A DNA stretch of 64,000 nt. It comes from CALFXN01 sp964451935. Its GTDB lineage: Bacteria > Synergistota > Synergistia > Synergistales > Aminobacteriaceae. Location: contig CAYVKE010000001.1 of the NCBI GenBank assembly GCA_964451935.1, forward strand, positions 49,804 through 113,803. Direction: 5' to 3'. The number at the start of each line of letters is the position of its first letter. Position 1 is the first letter of the stretch. The position numbers were made by a program, and so were the translations under genes. Under the pieces are notes generated by a model. That model saw nothing but the letters and a program-made list of their open reading frames with translations. It ran no database searches and had not been told where the DNA came from. This document shows, in pieces, positions 26,781 to 35,029 of this stretch.

Positions 26781-27956
26781 ATGGTCGTTAACGCGGAGTG
26801 CTTTGCGGAAGAAATCTCTCAGGACGGTTCAACCGTTCGTATCAGGGTGGAACCGTGTACGTTCCATCCTGCCGGGGGAGGACAACCCGGAGATACCGGA
26901 GCCCTTTTCCTCGATGATACGAAAATTCCGATATTGGACACCCTCAAGGATGAAAGAGGAACCTGGATTGTCGTTGCGAAGGAATGGAAGGGACGTTTTG
27001 TCGGCGCGCCCGTGAAGTACGAGATTGACGAAGCACGTCATACCATCCTTTCCCGCATGCACAGCGGAGAACATGTGCTCTCTCGCGTTCTCGAAAAGAA
27101 ATATAAAGGACTGAAGATCTATAAAGTCAACGTAGGCGTCGAGGAAACATCGGTATACGTCCGATATGACGGAATGCTCGATTGGCCGATTCTCTTCGAA
27201 GCGGAGGAGGAAGGAAACGAGATTGTCCGAAGAAACCTGCCGGTTCGAATAGAACACCATTCAAAGGATACAGCAGAGAAAATCCCCGATCTCAAGATTA
27301 ACTGGGGAAGAATAGGAAATCAGACGGTTCGTGTGGTGCGAATGGGCGAATTCGATACCATCGCCTGTTCGGGGAGCCATGTTTGTGAAACCGGGGAAAT
27401 CGGAAAAATTTTCATAACGGGATACAACGGCAGTGCGCCGGATTGGGTCTTTCGGTTCACCGTCGAAGGGGAGGCGCTCGCGGATGAGTACCTTCGCCGC
27501 ATGCGGTCGTTGTTGCGGGCCGTGGGGTGTTCCGCCGGAGAACTGGAAGGGGTTTTCTCCCGCGCGCAAGAGGAGAAAAAAGAACTTTCGAGAACGATTG
27601 AACGCATGATGCCTCTCGTTCAATTTCAATGGAGCGGGGCGAGCGACGGGGACGGTATTTTCCGATGGGCGGTGGCGCCCGGCATTTCGCGCGAAGTCGC
27701 TTCCCATGCCGTACACAGGATGATCCAGGCAGATCATGTCGCCGTTTTTCTCGTTCTTCTTCCGGAAGATGAAGGATCTCGGGGCGGTTTCCTGTTGGCG
27801 CGCGGAACCGGAGTCGATATAAATCTGGCGGATTTCGTGAGGAAAACGAAAATCCTTGACTCCCGCGGAGGAGGAAAACCGGATTGGGTCAATGGAATGA
27901 CAACGGTCATGGATCCGAATATCTGGAGAAACGCATATCGGGAGTTCAAACGATAA
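26781..27956 (+). CDS. Alanyl-tRNA editing protein (AlaX-L type, with DHHA1 domain)
   Basis: Stand-alone relative of the alanyl-tRNA synthetase editing region, which hydrolyses mischarged Ser- or Gly-tRNA-Ala. The N-terminal barrel carries FHPAGGGQPGDTG. The editing site has the metal ligands His94 and His98 (HSGEH) and Cys196 and His200 (CSGSH). A helical linker leads to a C-terminal DHHA1 domain ending in RGGGKPDWVNGM. 391 residues from the ATG at 26781, which has AAAGGGA upstream. A GTG at 26706 would add 25 residues but abuts the tRNA terminator and has no ribosome-binding site; it cannot be excluded. No synthetase catalytic domain is present. Confidence 0.85.
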   Translation: MVVNAECFAEEISQDGSTVRIRVEPCTFHPAGGGQPGDTGALFLDDTKIPILDTLKDERGTWIVVAKEWKGRFVGAPVKYEIDEARHTILSRMHSGEHVLSRVLEKKYKGLKIYKVNVGVEETSVYVRYDGMLDWPILFEAEEEGNEIVRRNLPVRIEHHSKDTAEKIPDLKINWGRIGNQTVRVVRMGEFDTIACSGSHVCETGEIGKIFITGYNGSAPDWVFRFTVEGEALADEYLRRMRSLLRAVGCSAGELEGVFSRAQEEKKELSRTIERMMPLVQFQWSGASDGDGIFRWAVAPGISREVASHAVHRMIQADHVAVFLVLLPEDEGSRGGFLLARGTGVDINLADFVRKTKILDSRGGGKPDWVNGMTTVMDPNIWRNAYREFKR

Positions 27957-27960
27957 GGGC

Positions 27961-27985
27961 GAAGAGCGGCAGGAAGCCGCTCTTC
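27961..27985. terminator. Hairpin between convergent genes (possible two-way terminator)
   Basis: A perfect 10-bp stem (27961-27970 with 27976-27985) and a 5-base loop sit between the editing-protein stop and the 3' end of the TAXI gene. Neither side has a T tract, so termination strength is uncertain. Confidence 0.45.
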
Positions 27986-28003
27986 CCTCCTGTATTTGTA
28001 TCG

Positions 28004-28969
28004 TTATTCCCGTGGAGTTGGAACAACAATGCCTGACTCGACATAGAATTTTACGGCGCCCGGGTGGACCTTTACGGAGATTCCGTCCAGAGCAGTTTCC
28101 AACGTGACGAGTTTCGCCTTTTCATGAACCTTTCGTATTTCTTCGATGTTTTCCCAGAAAGCCTTTGTGACCTTGTAAATAATACGGTCCGGCGTGGCGG
28201 CGTCGCAGACAAGCAACGCGCGCACCGCGGGTGTCCGGACATCCGTGTTTGTCCCCATATATGTTCCCGACGGGATGACGCTTTTTACGAAAAACGGGTA
28301 TTTCGCAATCAGCGAATCCAAAAAAGCGTCTTGGAAAGAGACCAACTCGATATCTGCCGTAAGTGCAAGATCCGTAACGGAACGTGTCGGATATCCGGAG
28401 ACCACGAAACCGATATCAATTTGTCCGTTCTTGAAACGTTGCGCCGTGCTGCTGAAATCCAGAAATTCCGTTTCCATATTGGAAAATTTCAATCCGGCGA
28501 CGTCAAGCAGCGCTGCGACGTTACTCTGAATTCCAGAGGCGGGTGCGCCAACCGAAACACGTTTTCCTCTGAAGTCGCAGATTTCCCTGATGCCGCTCTT
28601 TTTCAAAGCGATGCAATGGAGGTTCTCCGGATAGAGAGAAGCGATAACCCGGATATTGTCGAACGCTTCCTTAAAAGGCTTTATTCCCTTTGTTCCCCAG
28701 TAAGCGATGTCGTTTTGTGCAAAGGCCAACTCAACCTGGTGGGTTCCTATGAGGTTGATGTTCGCGACGGAGGCGTCGCCAAGTTTGACTGAGACCTGAA
28801 TGTCATCGAGATGCCGGTTCAATGTATCAGCTATTCCAACGCCGAGAGGGTAGTACGTTCCTCCCGTTCCTCCCGTAGCGATGGAAAGAAATGTCTTTGC
28901 TCCGGCAGCGCCCGCGATTGAAGTGACAATTAAAAACGTTGTGGTCAAAAAAACAACGATTCGTTTCAC
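28004..28969 (-). CDS. TAXI-family TRAP transporter solute-binding protein
   Basis: Exported substrate receptor of TRAP transporters, often for glutamate-like or other carboxylates. The signal peptide (KRIV, then a hydrophobic run, cleavage after AGA near residue 23) is followed by SIATGGTGGTYYPLG, the TAXI family hallmark, and a two-lobe body with KRVSVGAPASG. 321 residues. Of two GTG codons I chose 28969, eight bases from AGGAGG; the one at 28975 is only two bases from that site. The usual fused DctQM membrane partner is not nearby, so it is an orphan receptor here. The substrate is unknown. Confidence 0.88.
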   Translation of the reverse strand: MKRIVVFLTTTFLIVTSIAGAAGAKTFLSIATGGTGGTYYPLGVGIADTLNRHLDDIQVSVKLGDASVANINLIGTHQVELAFAQNDIAYWGTKGIKPFKEAFDNIRVIASLYPENLHCIALKKSGIREICDFRGKRVSVGAPASGIQSNVAALLDVAGLKFSNMETEFLDFSSTAQRFKNGQIDIGFVVSGYPTRSVTDLALTADIELVSFQDAFLDSLIAKYPFFVKSVIPSGTYMGTNTDVRTPAVRALLVCDAATPDRIIYKVTKAFWENIEEIRKVHEKAKLVTLETALDGISVKVHPGAVKFYVESGIVVPTPRE

Positions 28970-29086
28970 GAACACATCCTCCTCAGCCTCTCATGACCTA
29001 TTTCGGGGGAAAAGTACACACCGGATGATGTCGAAAACCGACTTTTTTTCGTGAGGCTTCCGAACTTTGTGAAACACATGCGCAAC

Positions 29087-29116
29087 TGGACATACGTTCG
29101 CATAAAGTAGTACCAT
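29087..29116 (+). promoter_or_regulatory. Putative promoter of tRNA-Sec
   Basis: TGGACA at 29087-29092, an 18-base spacer and TACCAT at 29111-29116. Transcription would start just ahead of the tRNA 5' end at 29131. Confidence 0.45.
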
Positions 29117-29130
29117 AGACATCAATGTGA

Positions 29131-29228
29131 GGAGGCGAATGGTGGCTGGTGTTGCCCCCGGACTTCAAATCCGGTGGGGGGCGGTTCGTGCCGTCCTCGG
29201 TGGGTTCGATTCCCACACGCCTCCGCCA
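29131..29228 (+). tRNA. selC: tRNA-Sec (anticodon TCA)
   Basis: A 98-base tRNA with long acceptor GGAGGCG(A)/(A)CGCCTCC, anticodon stem CCGGA/TCCGG and loop CTTCAAA giving anticodon TCA at 29165-29167. A long variable arm, T-arm GTGGG TTCGATT CCCAC, discriminator G and encoded CCA complete it. TCA reads UGA; the extra-long acceptor and variable arm are hallmarks of tRNA-Sec and rule out an ordinary Ser tRNA. It implies selenoproteins and selA/selB/selD elsewhere in the genome; none is in this window. Confidence 0.95.
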
Positions 29229-29552
29229 ATATCGTAGCATATTTAGAAACACGCACAAAAGTTCCTGAGCCGATATCGTTGAATCGAAATCCAACGAGTA
29301 TGTTTTACACAAGTTACTGTGTCAATAAGAACTTTCTTTGCCACAGATCCCCTGTTTGTTTCTGGAGGTTGTCCATTCCGAAAACGATTTCCCCGGGAAT
29401 GGTTTTTGCGTAGTTCCTCTGTCGAAACGTATCTCCCCGAAGCGCGTTTTTTTGTCTCTCCGGAATATCCTTGAGAACCGAAAATTTACGTGATTCCGAT
29501 CGCCCGTTGTGCTTTCCCCGTATTCCCCCCGACACGCCGCTAGCCTAAGTAA
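29229..29552. other. Intergenic region downstream of selC
   Basis: About 320 bases without a supportable gene; short open frames here lack ribosome-binding sites and protein-like composition. A weak hairpin at 29373-29402 (7-bp stem CCATTCC/GGAATGG, long loop) followed by five T residues at 29403-29407 may end the selC transcript. Confidence 0.4.
29373..29407 (+). terminator. Possible weak terminator downstream of selC
   Basis: A 7-bp stem, a loop of about 16 bases and then TTTTT. It lies 145 bases from the tRNA end and is only a candidate. Confidence 0.35.
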
Positions 29553-29561
29553 TGATACAAT
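29553..29561 (+). promoter_or_regulatory. Extended -10 promoter before the SH3 membrane-protein gene
   Basis: TGATACAAT fits TGnTATAAT with one mismatch and lies 35 bases before the GTG start. No good -35 box is visible. Confidence 0.5.
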
Positions 29562-29595
29562 ATTTTTCCGAAGGTTCGAAGGGAGGCGTTGTCCT

Positions 29596-31398
29596 GTGCG
29601 TTTCGCCAGCAGAATTCTGGTTCTTGCAGCTTTATTCCTGGCGCTGTTACAAGGGGGCGTCCTCTCGATTCACGAAGGCCTTGGGCCCGGCGTTGAATCC
29701 ATGATCGCCTTTCAGGAAACGAGAAATGCTGACGCTCTTACCATCGGCGCTTTTTTCGCCAGCGCTCTCGCCATATCCGGAACGCTTGGAATTTTGGTGT
29801 CTTTCCTTTCGCTTGCGTGGGCAGGGATTTTCTACGCGTGCGCTCTCGGCGTTGGCGTCTGGAGCGCATTCCGCGGATTGTATCCCGATGCCTGGATTAT
29901 TGTCGGCTGTATCACCGCGGCTTTTTTCATAGAGATTGTGTCGGAGCTTCTCCGCAGGAGATTGTACTCCGGAGGGAAACACGTTGTTCGCAGTGCGACG
30001 GAAGAATGGCAAAAGCCAAATGCGCCGGCTGAAGGAGCAACGGAATCCCCGGAAGGTTTTTGTCCTCACTGCGGTTTCGGCATAAGAGGAGAATACGCTT
30101 TTTGTCCGCGATGCGGAAAAGGACTGCCCTCTCTTGCCAAAAGAGATAGCGCCCCTTCATTCTGGACGCCGCCTCGCGATACGTATGAACCGCATCGATC
30201 AGGCGCCGGCGACATTTTGGGATTTCTCACATTGCTTCTTGCCCTTGGGGGTGGATTTTGGTACTTCCGTGATGCGTATTTGTCACGCAATCCGAATATA
30301 CCGGTCAAAACCGAAAGCGTGAAGCCAACGACTGCGATTTTAGCCGGAGGCGTGAAAAAAATAGCGACGACGGAGAGTCCGACGCCTCCCCCGAAGGGGC
30401 CTTCGCCTGAACCGACCGGGATCGTAAGCGTTCCCGGATTAGCCGTCGTTACGCCCCTCGCTATTCCTGAAAAAGTGAAAGAAACGCCTGTATCGCATGA
30501 TGTTTATTCTTCCGGGCAAATTACCGGAACGAGCGTTAACGTACGCGAAGATCATTCGCTGCAGGCGAAAGTTCGCGCCCGAGTTTCGGTACGTGAGACG
30601 GTCGATATCCTTGAAGAATGGAGTGAACCCGGAACCGATTCGGCGGTTCTTGCGAAAGATGTCGAAATCGATATTCCCGGAACCGGTAAGAAGCTCCTTC
30701 GAAAAGGGACCGGGATTGCTGTCATATCGAGGAACGAGGCGAACCAGACAATCGATTTTACGATTCCTTCCGAGAATACTGCGAATGTTCTCCGCGTTCC
30801 CAAGAATACTGTTCTGGAAGCAATGCAGTGGCCGTGGTTTCGCATACGCAAGAAGAATGGACAAGAGGGCTGGATTTTCGGAAAGTATTTATCTCACGAT
30901 GTGCTGCCCGTTTCTCCCGATAGAGAAGAAAAGCCTGAAGCGGCTGCTGTATCCGTGCGTGATTTTGTGCAGCCTGCCCGAACGGAGGCTTTGCCGTCGC
31001 AGGCAGTAGACTCCATTATTGGTACGTTCGGCACGATCCGGGAGCATGTGGAAAGAACGCTTGGGAAACCCCGGAGGCAAACGCAGCGGTCGATTATGAG
31101 AGATGGTGTTGCGACCGATTATTCTGATGCGCTTTACGACGGTCTGACCGTGTCCTATGTCGAAAACGCCGACGATCAGTCTCGCGTTGATTCCATCGTT
31201 TGCAGCGACAGTGGGTATGAACTTTCGGGAGGACTCGCTGTCGGAATGACGAAGGAAGATGTCCGGCATATTATGGGCGCACCTTCCCGATCGACTGCAG
31301 TTGAGGATGAATATGCGGGCGAAAAACGGAAGAGCGTAGTGTTCGTCTATGATAATAACAGGGTCATTCGGATCCGTGCAGGGTCTTTCGCGGAATAA
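29596..31398 (+). CDS. Membrane protein with zinc ribbon, SH3-like region and BamE/BLIP-like repeats
   Basis: I do not recognise a named gene. 600 residues. Order seen: hydrophobic helices (about residues 5-25 and 45-115); a zinc ribbon CPHCG...CPRCG (156-173); another membrane helix (about 210-232); a Pro/Thr-rich linker; a bacterial SH3-like region (about 308-430) beginning ITGTSVNVREDHSL and ending with GQEGWIFGKYLS. Two C-terminal segments follow (about 472-502 and 548-600) that resemble the BamE/SmpA or BLIP-type fold (GTIREHVERTLGKP; VGMTKEDVRHIMGAP). The GTG start has GGGAGG nine bases upstream. SH3 and BamE-like folds suggest an envelope sensor or cell-wall-binding role (inference). 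queT follows after 30 bases. Confidence 0.75.
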   Translation: MRFASRILVLAALFLALLQGGVLSIHEGLGPGVESMIAFQETRNADALTIGAFFASALAISGTLGILVSFLSLAWAGIFYACALGVGVWSAFRGLYPDAWIIVGCITAAFFIEIVSELLRRRLYSGGKHVVRSATEEWQKPNAPAEGATESPEGFCPHCGFGIRGEYAFCPRCGKGLPSLAKRDSAPSFWTPPRDTYEPHRSGAGDILGFLTLLLALGGGFWYFRDAYLSRNPNIPVKTESVKPTTAILAGGVKKIATTESPTPPPKGPSPEPTGIVSVPGLAVVTPLAIPEKVKETPVSHDVYSSGQITGTSVNVREDHSLQAKVRARVSVRETVDILEEWSEPGTDSAVLAKDVEIDIPGTGKKLLRKGTGIAVISRNEANQTIDFTIPSENTANVLRVPKNTVLEAMQWPWFRIRKKNGQEGWIFGKYLSHDVLPVSPDREEKPEAAAVSVRDFVQPARTEALPSQAVDSIIGTFGTIREHVERTLGKPRRQTQRSIMRDGVATDYSDALYDGLTVSYVENADDQSRVDSIVCSDSGYELSGGLAVGMTKEDVRHIMGAPSRSTAVEDEYAGEKRKSVVFVYDNNRVIRIRAGSFAE

Positions 31399-31428
31399 GT
31401 ACTGTGACTCTCTGGAGGAAAGAAATGC

Positions 31429-31908
31429 ATGCCGTCGAATAAGGTTCTGTACCTGACGAAAGCCGGCGTTATCGCTGCGCTGTACGCCGTTGTGACGATC
31501 GCCTTCGCGCCGATGTCGTACGGCCCCGTACAGGTTCGCATTTCCGAAGCTCTCACTGTGCTCCCGTTTCTTTTCCCGGAGGCCGTGCCGGGACTTTTTC
31601 TCGGATGCGCCCTGGCGAATTTCTTTGGGGAATTCGGTCTCCTCGATGTTGTGCTTGGAAGTGCTTCGACGTTGTTTGCTGCGTTCCTGTCAAGCCGGAT
31701 GAAAACGATAGTTCTTGCGAGCATCCCTCCCGTCGTCATCAATATGTTGGTCGTTGGCGGCTACCTGTCGGTCATCACAAAAATGCCGTTCCTGTACGCG
31801 GCGCTGTATATCGGCATCGGCCAAGCCGTTTCGTGTATGGCGCTCGGTATCCCGTTGACAATGTTGCTTTCAAAACACTTTCCCAAAGAGCAAAAAAGCA
31901 AGGCATAA
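31429..31908 (+). CDS. queT: QueT-type queuosine-precursor transporter (ECF S component)
   Basis: Integral membrane substrate-binding component for a queuosine precursor, working with a shared ECF energizing module. 159 residues with about five to six hydrophobic helices. The family pattern is clear: GVIAALYAVVTIAFAPMSYG, VQVRISEALTVLPFLFPEA, GCALANFFG and GLLDVVLGS. The ATG follows TGGAGGAAAG. Only 30 bases separate it from the upstream gene, leaving no room for the preQ1 riboswitch that often precedes queT. No ECF ATPase genes lie in the window. Confidence 0.88.
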   Translation: MPSNKVLYLTKAGVIAALYAVVTIAFAPMSYGPVQVRISEALTVLPFLFPEAVPGLFLGCALANFFGEFGLLDVVLGSASTLFAAFLSSRMKTIVLASIPPVVINMLVVGGYLSVITKMPFLYAALYIGIGQAVSCMALGIPLTMLLSKHFPKEQKSKA

Positions 31909-31937
31909 ATCTAAGGCAAGGATTTTAATGTTACATG

Positions 31938-31955
31938 TTTATAAGTACTTATAAA
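31938..31955. repeat. 18-base perfect palindrome after queT
   Basis: Bases 31938-31955 (TTTATAAGTACTTATAAA) form a perfect AT-rich palindrome between queT and the cysS terminator. It could be a protein-binding site or part of the transcript ends; nothing else supports a role. Confidence 0.4.
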
Positions 31956-31997
31956 AACAAAAAAACAAGACCCCTGAGGATACTCCGAGGGGCCTTG
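31953..31997 (-). terminator. Rho-independent terminator after cysS
   Basis: On the minus strand a 10-bp stem with one G-T pair (31997-31988 with 31975-31966) is followed by a T-rich run TTTTTTTGTTTTT. It lies 35 bases after the cysS stop. Confidence 0.82.
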
Positions 31998-32031
31998 CAT
32001 TATTAGTATAATCGTCGTTTTTAGTCGTTCC

Positions 32032-33441
32032 TCAGAGCTGCCTTTTCCACTTCGTGCCTTCAGGAGAATCTTCGAGAATAATACCTTTCTCCAACAGAGA
32101 TTTTCTGATGCTGTCTGATTTCGCATAGTCTTTGGCGGCGCGGGCTTCATTTCGCTGAAGAATCAACCGTTCTATCTCCTCGTTCGGCTGGGCGGCATCC
32201 CGGTCGCGAACGATTCCGAAGATATCCTCCGTCATATCGAAGAAATTCGTGATTGCAGATATGACACGTCGGTCGAGCGAGGCGGATTCCTTGAGATAGG
32301 TATTCGCAATACGGATCACTTCGAATACCGAGCCGAGCGCTCCAGCAGTGTTGAAATCGTCGTCGAGCTGTGCTTTGAACTCTGCATTCTTCTCTTCAAG
32401 AAGTTTCAGAGTCTCCGCCGAAGCGGCATTATCCGTATATTCGCGATGCGTCTGAGCGTACGTAAGGTCGGCAAGGCAATTTCGCAGTCGTTCGAGCGCG
32501 CTTACGGATTGCTGCAATCCCTCTTCGGAAAAATTGATCGGGGATCTGTAGTGCGCGCTCAGCATAAAAAGACGGATCGCAAGCGGATTGAATCGCTTTC
32601 GCGCTTCGCGAGCGGTGAGAAAATTCCCTAGAGATTTCGACATCTTCTCCTTGTCGATAAGAAGATAGCCGTTATGAAGCCAGTATCGGACGAACGGTCT
32701 CCCTGTAGCCGCTTCAGCCTGAGCCACTTCATTTTCGTGATGTGGGAACGTGAGGTCGCTGCCGCCCGTATGGATGTCAAACGTCTCTCCAAGATATTTC
32801 ATGGACATTGCGCTGCACTCGATATGCCATCCCGGACGTCCCAATCCCCATGGACTCTCCCAGGCAGGTTCTCCCGGCTTTTGGGCCTTCCAGAGCGCGA
32901 AATCAAGCGGATTCCGCTTCCGTTCGTTGACATCTATGCGAGCGCCCGACTGCAATTCCTCGATGCCCTGTTTCGAGAGCTTCCCATATGACGGAAAACT
33001 CGCAACGTCGAAGAACACGTCTCCCTGTATTTCGTATGCGTGCTTTTTTTCTATGAGCGTCTTCACAAGTTCGATGATCTCCGGCATATGGTCCGTCGCC
33101 CTGGGATTGATGGTCGCGCGGCGGATGCCTAAAGCATCCGCGTCCTGGTAATACTCGGCGATGAAACGCTCGGCCAACTGCGCGACGGTTATTCCTTCGC
33201 GGTTTGCGCGGTCGATCATCTTATCGTCGATGTCCGTGAAGTTCTGAACGAACGTTACAGCATAGCCCGACCACTCCAAATACCTTCGAAGAACGTCGAA
33301 TACGATGAAAGGTCGGGCGTTTCCGATATGGAAGAAATCATAGACTGTGGGGCCGCAGGCGTAGAATCCAACATGGCCCGGATTCAGGGGGACAAAAGGT
33401 TCTTTCTTGCGCGTCAAATCATTGAAGAGAACGAGTCCCAA
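32032..33441 (-). CDS. cysS: Cysteinyl-tRNA synthetase
   Basis: Class I synthetase charging tRNA-Cys. 469 residues, normal. Near the N-terminus YACGPTVYDFFHIGNARPF contains a zinc Cys and the HIGN signature; further on GLGRPGWHIECS, GGSDLTFPHHENE (zinc ligands) and KMSKSLGN. The C-terminal anticodon-binding region follows. The start is TTG at 33441, seven bases from AGGAGGT. It is divergent from uvrC. Confidence 0.97.
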   Translation of the reverse strand: MGLVLFNDLTRKKEPFVPLNPGHVGFYACGPTVYDFFHIGNARPFIVFDVLRRYLEWSGYAVTFVQNFTDIDDKMIDRANREGITVAQLAERFIAEYYQDADALGIRRATINPRATDHMPEIIELVKTLIEKKHAYEIQGDVFFDVASFPSYGKLSKQGIEELQSGARIDVNERKRNPLDFALWKAQKPGEPAWESPWGLGRPGWHIECSAMSMKYLGETFDIHTGGSDLTFPHHENEVAQAEAATGRPFVRYWLHNGYLLIDKEKMSKSLGNFLTAREARKRFNPLAIRLFMLSAHYRSPINFSEEGLQQSVSALERLRNCLADLTYAQTHREYTDNAASAETLKLLEEKNAEFKAQLDDDFNTAGALGSVFEVIRIANTYLKESASLDRRVISAITNFFDMTEDIFGIVRDRDAAQPNEEIERLILQRNEARAAKDYAKSDSIRKSLLEKGIILEDSPEGTKWKRQL

Positions 33442-33488
33442 TCAGGACACCTCCTGTACGTGTTTCTGCTTCGACAACGAAGTCGTGT

Positions 33489-33517
33489 TTGCAAAAGTGC
33501 GAAAGACGAATTAAACT
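33489..33517 (+). promoter_or_regulatory. Putative uvrC promoter in the cysS-uvrC divergent gap
   Basis: TTGCAA at 33489-33494, a 17-base spacer and TAAACT at 33512-33517. TATACA at 33531 is an alternative -10. The 109-base gap must also hold the cysS promoter, which I cannot place clearly. Confidence 0.4.
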
Positions 33518-33550
33518 ATAGAGATCATTTTATACAAGATCGAGGAACAT

Positions 33551-35029
33551 ATGTCAAAGGATACCGTTCTTGCCACAGTACGGGCGTTGCCGCTGAAGCC
33601 CGGCGTGTATTTGATGCGCGATGCGGGTGGGATTGTAATCTACGTCGGGAAGGCGAAATCCCTCAGAAAACGCGTATCGTCGTATTTTTACCATAAAAAT
33701 TTCAATTCGCCGCGTCTGCAAAACCTCGTAGACAGTATAGACGATATTTCCGTCATACGCACCGAGACAGAGGCGGAGGCGCTTATTCTCGAAGCGAAGT
33801 TGATCCGGAAATACTCGCCGTTTTTCAATGTCGATCTGAAGAACAACGATCGGTATCCGTTTATCAAGATACCGCGGGAGCCGTTCCCAAGGCTGATCGT
33901 GACACGTAAAAAAGAAGACGACGACGCCGTCTATTTCGGTCCTTACGTCAGCACGCGCGAAATAAGGGACCTCCTGCGGCTTTCGGAAAGGTACTTTCCG
34001 CTCCGCACCTGTTCGGGCGAAATACGCCCCGACCCAAAACGGCGGCCGTGCATTCGTTACGAGCTTGGAAGCTGCCTGGCGCCGTGCGCATCCCTGTGCG
34101 ACGCTTCCGATTACCAGACCCGCGTTGACGATCTTGTTTTGCTTCTCAGGGGAAAGTGCGTCGATCTCGTCGAAAGAATCCGGGTGCGGATGGATAGTGC
34201 GGCGACTCGCCTTCTGTTCGAGGAAGCCGCCAGACACCGCGATGCGATTCGCGCGATCTGGAAAGTATCGCGTCAGAGGATCTCCGCACCGCTGGAGCGC
34301 GAATTCGACAGCGAGACGTGGTCCACGCTCGTAGCGCTCCAGAAGGAGCTTCGGCTCAAAACGCTTCCGTGGAGGATCGACTGTTTCGATATCTCCCACT
34401 TTTCGGGGAAGGAGACCTACGGTGTCGTCGTGGTTTTCGAGCAGGGACACCCCAATCCGTCGCTCTTCCGGAAGTTCACGGTTCGTATGGTCGAGGGCAT
34501 CGACGATTTTCGATCGATTGAAGAGGTCGTATTCCGAAGATACAGTCATGTGCAAAAAGGGGAAGAACCTCCGCCGCAGCTTGTAATTATCGACGGAGGA
34601 AAGCAGCAACTCGACTTCGCATTGAAGGCGTTGCAGAAGATCGGCATGACCGATCTTGCCGTCGTGGCGCTCGCAAAAAGAGAAGAGCACGTTTTTTATC
34701 CCGACAGTGAAGAGCCGATTGTCCTTTCTTTCGACAATCCGGCTTTGCGCCTGTTACAACGTATTCGAGACGAAGCGCACCGGTACGCCATCAGCACGCA
34801 TCGGAACAAGCGAGACTCCCGGCTCAGACGTTCCGTTCTCGAGGAAATCCCCGGGATCGGTCGACACAGGGCCGCGCAGCTCATCTCCGAATTCGGAAGC
34901 GTTCAGAGAATCGCCCACCTCGATGCTGACGCGATCGTCGCGAAAATCCCCGGGATGGGGAAAAGGACCGCTGACCGGATACTTGGTTTCCTGAAGGAGA
35001 ATGCCTATGGTGTCGAAAAGGACGCTTGA
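33551..35029 (+). CDS. uvrC: Excinuclease ABC subunit C (short form)
   Basis: Dual-incision nuclease of nucleotide excision repair. Order: GIY-YIG domain (about residues 10-90, with PGVYLMRD and VIYVGKAKSLRKRV); a four-cysteine cluster C-x13-C-x7-C-x3-C (CSGE...PCIRYELGSCLAPC, about 155-180); a UVR helix pair near 200-235; the RNase H-like domain (DCFDISHFSG, VIIDGGKQQ); and HhH motifs (IPGIGRHRA, IPGMGKRTA). At 492 residues it is about 100 shorter than usual; the region between UVR and DCFDIS is the short part. ribD begins inside its 3' end. Confidence 0.92.
   Translation: MSKDTVLATVRALPLKPGVYLMRDAGGIVIYVGKAKSLRKRVSSYFYHKNFNSPRLQNLVDSIDDISVIRTETEAEALILEAKLIRKYSPFFNVDLKNNDRYPFIKIPREPFPRLIVTRKKEDDDAVYFGPYVSTREIRDLLRLSERYFPLRTCSGEIRPDPKRRPCIRYELGSCLAPCASLCDASDYQTRVDDLVLLLRGKCVDLVERIRVRMDSAATRLLFEEAARHRDAIRAIWKVSRQRISAPLEREFDSETWSTLVALQKELRLKTLPWRIDCFDISHFSGKETYGVVVVFEQGHPNPSLFRKFTVRMVEGIDDFRSIEEVVFRRYSHVQKGEEPPPQLVIIDGGKQQLDFALKALQKIGMTDLAVVALAKREEHVFYPDSEEPIVLSFDNPALRLLQRIRDEAHRYAISTHRNKRDSRLRRSVLEEIPGIGRHRAAQLISEFGSVQRIAHLDADAIVAKIPGMGKRTADRILGFLKENAYGVEKDA

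Noticed and set aside
29174..29413. Open frame of 79 codons starting inside tRNA-Sec
   Set aside because: Starts within the tRNA, has no ribosome-binding site and a low-complexity translation.
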